DNA of 32,712 bases from assembly GCA_014804605.1 (NCBI GenBank), contig JAAUZM010000049.1:1-32712 (forward strand), given 5' to 3'. The stretch comes from Lachnospiraceae bacterium. GTDB lineage: Bacteria > Bacillota > Clostridia > Lachnospirales > Lachnospiraceae. The translations under genes and the position numbers were made by a program. Shown here piece after piece: positions 28,411 through 32,712 of the stretch. How positions within the stretch are numbered: position 1 is the stretch's first letter; every line of letters starts with the position of its first letter. The notes below the pieces were generated by a model. It saw nothing but the letters and a program-made list of their open reading frames with translations. It was not told the DNA's origin and made no database searches.

Positions 28411-29328
28411 CTACCTCTGCCTGAGTTTCCTAAGCCTGCGCTGGTTGGAAAGGTATTCGTAGCCTTTGGCGTTGGCATTGATATCCTCAATAAAATGCAC
28501 CCTGTTCTTATCCAGCTTCGCAAAATGCTTCATCAGCATAGCACCTCCGCCAAGGAAATGGAGCTTCGTCAGTTCCTCATTGTAGCCATACTCACGTAAT
28601 TTCCGCATGATCTTTTCAGTGTACTCCGTAGCGCATTCCCCGATTGCTTTCAAATATTTCTCGCCTATTTCTGCTGTTCCGTCTTTTAAGACCTTTTTCA
28701 CAATAGCGTCATCCACTACCGAATGCACCTTGTTTGTCAGTTCGCTCCGCATCTCTATCACACAGCAGTCCACACCGAAACGCTCCGTATAATAGCGTGT
28801 GGAATCGGGAACACCGTCTACAACAAAAATAACGTTCATTGTTCCGTTACCGATATCCACTACGATATTGAATCCTTGATAGTCTCTTAAATTCTCCGCA
28901 ATGGCTGCGAATCCCTGTGCATAGACTTCCACGTCCTCAGTCTTTACATGGAAGTGTGTACCATTGCATCTGTACACAACTTCCTTCTTCTGCAACAGGT
29001 ATTTCCTGAAAGCCCCTGCCTGCTCTTCCAGCCACTTGATCGGCAGCCCCGCCGCAAGAATAACGGACGCATTGCAAAGTCCCCTGCCCTGCAACTCCTT
29101 TGCCAGTGCCGCAAGGGTAAGTACGTAATAATCTTCATCCCATACCTTATCCATCTGGTACTCCTTGTGGGTGGAGCCAATCTCGTAAAATTTCCCTTCA
29201 TACTCCACCGTCATACCGGATAATTCTGTGATGCTCCCTTTCTGTACCACTCCCGACTGAAAAATGTGGTGTGCGGTCTTGATGTTCCCATACCCATGGT
29301 CAATGCCAATCCTGTAAATCTGTTCCAT
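28411..29328 (-). CDS. parM: ParM/Alp-like plasmid segregation actin homologue
   Basis: 305 aa. IGIDHGYGNIKTAHHIFQSGV, VVDIGNGTMNVIFVVDGVP, FLGGGAMLMKHF actin-fold motifs. Confidence 0.88.
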   Translation of the reverse strand: MEQIYRIGIDHGYGNIKTAHHIFQSGVVQKGSITELSGMTVEYEGKFYEIGSTHKEYQMDKVWDEDYYVLTLAALAKELQGRGLCNASVILAAGLPIKWLEEQAGAFRKYLLQKKEVVYRCNGTHFHVKTEDVEVYAQGFAAIAENLRDYQGFNIVVDIGNGTMNVIFVVDGVPDSTRYYTERFGVDCCVIEMRSELTNKVHSVVDDAIVKKVLKDGTAEIGEKYLKAIGECATEYTEKIMRKLREYGYNEELTKLHFLGGGAMLMKHFAKLDKNRVHFIEDINANAKGYEYLSNQRRLRKLRQR

Positions 29329-29388
29329 AATCTTCTTCTCCTTTTTCTAAGCTTTTTTTAATATAAAAGTTGCCGGACACTCCTGCGC

Positions 29389-30143
29389 TCATGTACCGTA
29401 CAGGTCATGGTTGACCTCCGCGCGGTAATAGCTGTCCATTGTTGTTGGGGCATTATACAGTGCTGTCAATAAATATGCCTTGATGTTCCCTACTTTTGTG
29501 GTATTCCTGTCAATGCAGCCAAAGACATACTCCAAATGGCTGGAATTGATCTTCATAAACCTGCTCCTTACAATCTCCCTTGGGAAATCGTCCCCTGCAA
29601 TGCGGATATAAGGGCGTTTTGACAAAACAACTTCCAGCATCAGTTCAACTGCTTCATCCATCCGCTGTTTCCCATGCCGCTCTGCCAGAATGTCATACTC
29701 GATATTCTCACAAATAATCTGATGGTAAGCGTCTGCCAGTTCCATCCTATCCATCCCATCATGGCAGGATGCCGCCTCCGGCTCTGCAGGATAGATTGAT
29801 TGATATGTATTTAATCCGTCAGTCTTTGATTGTTCAGTATTTAATTGTGCTGGATTTACCTGTTCAGGTTTTTCCTGTATTGGTTTTACCTGTTCTGGAT
29901 TTTCCTGTTCAGGTTTTATCTGTTCTGGATTTCCCCATTCAGGCAGACCATCTTCCGTTATCCGGTTTACTGGTCTTTCATGTATCGTATACTCAATATC
30001 CCCCAGCCTCCCATTCTCAAAGCGGATACGCTGCCTCGTGAGATAGCCATTCTGCTCTAATTCCTTTAGTGTGCTGCCAATAGAATCCACGCCATCCTTA
30101 CAGATACATGCAAGCCCTTTCGTTGTATAATCCCAATCCTCCG
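29389..30143 (-). pseudogene. DUF6017/RepA-like helix-turn-helix replication initiator, 5'-truncated by IS21 insertion
   Basis: ORF 29389-30171 starts (GTG) inside the IS; native sequence begins at ~30143 with ...EDWDYTTKGLACICKDGVDSIGSTLKELEQNGYLTRQR (mid wHTH). C-terminus DILAERHGKQRMDEAVELMLEVVLSKRPYIRIAGDDFPREIVRSRFMKINSSHLEYVFGCIDRNTTKVGNIKAYLLTALYNAP is DUF6017-like. Confidence 0.8.
29816..29935. repeat. In-frame 15-bp tandem repeats encoding a Pro-Glu-Gln-rich linker in the initiator
   Basis: Consecutive 15-mers: TGTGCTGGATTTACC, TGTTCAGGTTTTTCC, TGTATTGGTTTTACC, TGTTCTGGATTTTCC, TGTTCAGGTTTTATC, TGTTCTGGATTTCCC, plus two degenerate units. Confidence 0.75.
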
Positions 30144-30225
30144 TGAATATTCTTGTGCGATGAAATCGCACTTCCGGAAATCTGGAAATCAGATGTCCGG
30201 GAAGTGGAAATCATCTTATGCGAGT

Positions 30226-31002
30226 CTACTCGCGTAATGTTTTGTCTAATCCATAGACCTCACGCATTGAGATGTCATGCTCGGCATCTATGCTTGTGAT
30301 GTTGATGCGATAACTATCATGGGCAATGCGGTCAATGATTGCATCTGCCAGAGGGCTGTCATCACCACCCAGTTGGTCATACCACTCCTCGAATTCATAC
30401 TGGGAGCAGAAAATCGTTGAAGATTTCTTACGTCTCCGGTGGAGCAGTTCGAAAATGTCCCTTTGTTCTGAATCTGTTGGTTTCAATAGAAGCCATTCAT
30501 CCAGAATCAGGACAACAGGATTGGCATACTTAGCCATGACTTTTTTGTAGTTGCCATCTGTCCGTGCCATCTCTAAGTCAATAAGCAGATCAGGAAGGCG
30601 GACATACTTGGTATTGAAATACTGCTTACACGCCTCCATGCCAAAGGCACAGGCCATGTAAGTTTTTCCACAGCCTGTAGCACCGGTAATAAATAGATTC
30701 CGGTGTTCAGATATATATTCGCAAGTGGCAAGTCTGCGAATCAGTTCCTTGTTCAACTTGCGCCCGGAAGTGTAGTTGATATCCATGATATTTGCTTCCG
30801 GCTGGTCGAATTCGGCATTCTTGATCAGTCTTTTTAGGCGATTATTTTTGCGGCTGCTGTATTCGATATCCACCAGCATACCGAACTGATCCTCAAATGG
30901 GATCTCCTTGCATTTTGGATCATCCAACTGGTTACGGAATGCATCTGCCATAGCTGTAAGACGCATTCCAATTAATTTATCAATTGTACTCTGATTGGTC
31001 AT
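30226..31002 (-). CDS. istB: IS21-family helper ATPase IstB
   Basis: 258 aa. NLFITGATGCGKTYMACAFGMEA, VVLILDEWLLL. Confidence 0.95.
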   Translation of the reverse strand: MTNQSTIDKLIGMRLTAMADAFRNQLDDPKCKEIPFEDQFGMLVDIEYSSRKNNRLKRLIKNAEFDQPEANIMDINYTSGRKLNKELIRRLATCEYISEHRNLFITGATGCGKTYMACAFGMEACKQYFNTKYVRLPDLLIDLEMARTDGNYKKVMAKYANPVVLILDEWLLLKPTDSEQRDIFELLHRRRKKSSTIFCSQYEFEEWYDQLGGDDSPLADAIIDRIAHDSYRINITSIDAEHDISMREVYGLDKTLRE

Positions 31003-31008
31003 ATGTAT

Positions 31009-32547
31009 TTACCTCCGATAGTAATCGGCACCTCTTGTGATGCCGTGTGCTTTCTGTGTGGTCCTGGTATCAGTTGTTTCCGATGCCAGCTTGTCAGAAC
31101 CGGTTACAAGGATGTTTTTAATACTCTTGTAGCTTGGTGATGCCGTATAGGATAAAGCCTTTTTGCAGGCAGCTTCCAGCAATGCATCTGAGTATTTCTC
31201 TGCAAGCTTTAGAAGCCCCATACAACTTCGATATGTCTGTTGCTCCACACCTTTGGAGGTTAATATCGCGTTGACTGCAGTGTACGTATTTATACCAATC
31301 CGCTCAGCCCACTTACGGAAGCGGTCGCCGTTCCATTCCAGATATTTCTGGTGGTCTTCCGGCATATGCTCTGTAATCGTGCTGTACTGTCCGGTGCGTC
31401 CTTTCAGACGTCGATGGGAAGCAATGCGGTTATGGTTATAGAAAATCTCAATAGTGGTATCAGTTACCTTTACATCAACCTTCTTTTTGATGTATTCATA
31501 TGGAACGGAGTATAGCATTCCGTCCACAGATATGTGATAATTGAACTGGACGGAGGCTGTTTTCCAGTCACTCAGTTCAAAACGGGTAGCAGGTAATGGT
31601 GCCAGCAATGGTTTTTCTTCCCCAAGAAATAAGCTCCGCCGACTACCCTCTTTCTTCTGAAAGAGCCTCTGGTTGAACAGTTCGAGCTTATCTCTGATTG
31701 CCCGGTTTAATTCGGCAAGGGAGAAGAACTGTTCATCCCGAAGCGCTGCAGTAATCCAGATAGATATGTTTCCTACCGTTCCTTCAGCATTCGGCTTATC
31801 CCTGGGTGCCCTGACACGCGCCGGAATAATAGCGGTGCCATAGTGCTCGGCCATTTCCTGATAGGTCTCATTGATTTGTTGGTCCTTAAATCCACCATTG
31901 TGAATAACTGCTGTTTTGCAGTTATCCGGTACGAGGATTCTGGCGACACCGCCAAAATATTCGTACATATGGATGTGAGCGTTAATCCATGATTTCTGCT
32001 TCATATCCAGACATGCTTCCACATATGCATACTGGCTGTATGTCATCACACCAACAAATATGTAGGCTTTGATGATCTCACCGGTATCCGGGTCAATGAT
32101 TGTTGCAGGATCCCCTGCCCAGTCTACTTCAACCTGTTCGCCGGGTTTGCGGTTGATATGCATGGTAGCACGTCGTTTCTGCTCATCCTGTTGGATGTGA
32201 TAGCAGAACTGGGAATACATGAGTGGTTCTTCACCGTTAGCACGGCAATCCTCCATGTACTCTGTCCACAGAAGCTTTTTGCTGACTCCGTTGCGGAGCA
32301 ACTCCTTGTGGATGTAAGCAAAGTCAGGCATACGCTTATTAGGCGATACCTTGTTCTCATTAGAGAACATGATCTTTTGAAGCTCTGTGTCAGTCATTGC
32401 TTCATCAAGCGGCCATGAAAGCTTTAATTCCCTGGCACGTTTCTGAACTTTGACGACAGTTTTTTGTGCGACACCACAGCTTGCCATGATATTGCGTTGT
32501 GAGAATCCCAGGCCGGTAAGGCGGATGATTTCTCTGTACTTGGTCAT
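31009..32547 (-). CDS. istA: IS21-family transposase IstA
   Basis: 512 aa. Helix-turn-helix N-terminus; rve core PGEQVEVDWAGDPATIID...VPDNCKTAVI...PRDKPNAEGTVGN. Confidence 0.95.
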   Translation of the reverse strand: MTKYREIIRLTGLGFSQRNIMASCGVAQKTVVKVQKRARELKLSWPLDEAMTDTELQKIMFSNENKVSPNKRMPDFAYIHKELLRNGVSKKLLWTEYMEDCRANGEEPLMYSQFCYHIQQDEQKRRATMHINRKPGEQVEVDWAGDPATIIDPDTGEIIKAYIFVGVMTYSQYAYVEACLDMKQKSWINAHIHMYEYFGGVARILVPDNCKTAVIHNGGFKDQQINETYQEMAEHYGTAIIPARVRAPRDKPNAEGTVGNISIWITAALRDEQFFSLAELNRAIRDKLELFNQRLFQKKEGSRRSLFLGEEKPLLAPLPATRFELSDWKTASVQFNYHISVDGMLYSVPYEYIKKKVDVKVTDTTIEIFYNHNRIASHRRLKGRTGQYSTITEHMPEDHQKYLEWNGDRFRKWAERIGINTYTAVNAILTSKGVEQQTYRSCMGLLKLAEKYSDALLEAACKKALSYTASPSYKSIKNILVTGSDKLASETTDTRTTQKAHGITRGADYYRR

Positions 32548-32617
32548 AAGCGTGACCTCCTTATAATGAATTTACACCAAATGGTGCATAGCCCCATTAT
32601 AAGGATATATAGATAAA

Positions 32618-32673
32618 GCGATTTCCTTTTTAGTGGAAACGCGATTTCCAACTAAACGGATTAGCGATTTCCA
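32618..32673. repeat. IS21 left-end transposase-binding-type direct repeats (GCGATTTCC x3)
   Basis: GCGATTTCC at 32618-32626, 32641-32649 and 32664-32672; exact 23-bp spacing. Confidence 0.75.
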
Positions 32674-32712
32674 TACGCCGGACAGGTGATGGATTTCACC
32701 CCGGATTATTCA

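Larger units (their letters stand above)
30144..32712 (-). mobile_element. Complete IS21-family insertion sequence (~2569 bp)
   Basis: Encodes istA and istB. Termini TGAATATTC (30144) and TGAATAATC (reverse strand at 32712). Subterminal repeats GCGATTTCC at 32618, 32641 and 32664 (23 bp spacing). Confidence 0.88.

Noticed and set aside
1-32712. Integrase, antibiotic-resistance gene, tRNA, rRNA or retron reverse transcriptase
   Set aside because: No supporting ORF motifs or RNA gene signatures were seen; the window alone cannot tell whether the element is an ICE or a plasmid.

Overview
This window looks like ~30 kb of the transfer and maintenance backbone of a Firmicutes (Lachnospiraceae/Clostridia-like) CTn4/Tn1549-type conjugative element or plasmid. 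Nearly every gene is on the minus strand. Reading from right to left, the backbone encodes: a complete IS21-family element (istA/istB) inserted into a DUF6017/RepA-like initiator gene; ParM and ParR partition proteins; a conserved hypothetical protein; a structured 0.5 kb non-coding region (large inverted repeat, ~20-21 bp direct-repeat array, oriT-like hairpins); MobC; MobP relaxase; PcfB; VirD4; a VirB2/Maff2-like protein; VirB6/TrbL; PrgI; VirB4; an NlpC/P60 hydrolase; an ArdC/LtrC-like protein; and SpoVG. Two AT-rich cargo blocks interrupt this backbone. Cargo A (about 386-4450) holds a NACHT/STAND NTPase with a pentapeptide-like C-terminus and a KAP-family NTPase split by an apparent 1-nt frameshift. 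Cargo B (about 19846-25728) lies between mobC and the relaxase gene. It holds a small protein, an AAA ATPase and an HNH nuclease (Septu/PtuAB-like pair), an Smr-domain protein, a GIY-YIG protein, and two flavoproteins. The strongest leads are the Septu-like operon with unusual partners, the alternating iteron-like array plus giant hairpin next to oriT, and several apparent lesions (relaxase start codon, IS-truncated initiator, split KAP gene) that suggest a defence-laden element losing mobility. The window opens with 118 bp that are a perfect inverted copy of the right end of the IS21 element.
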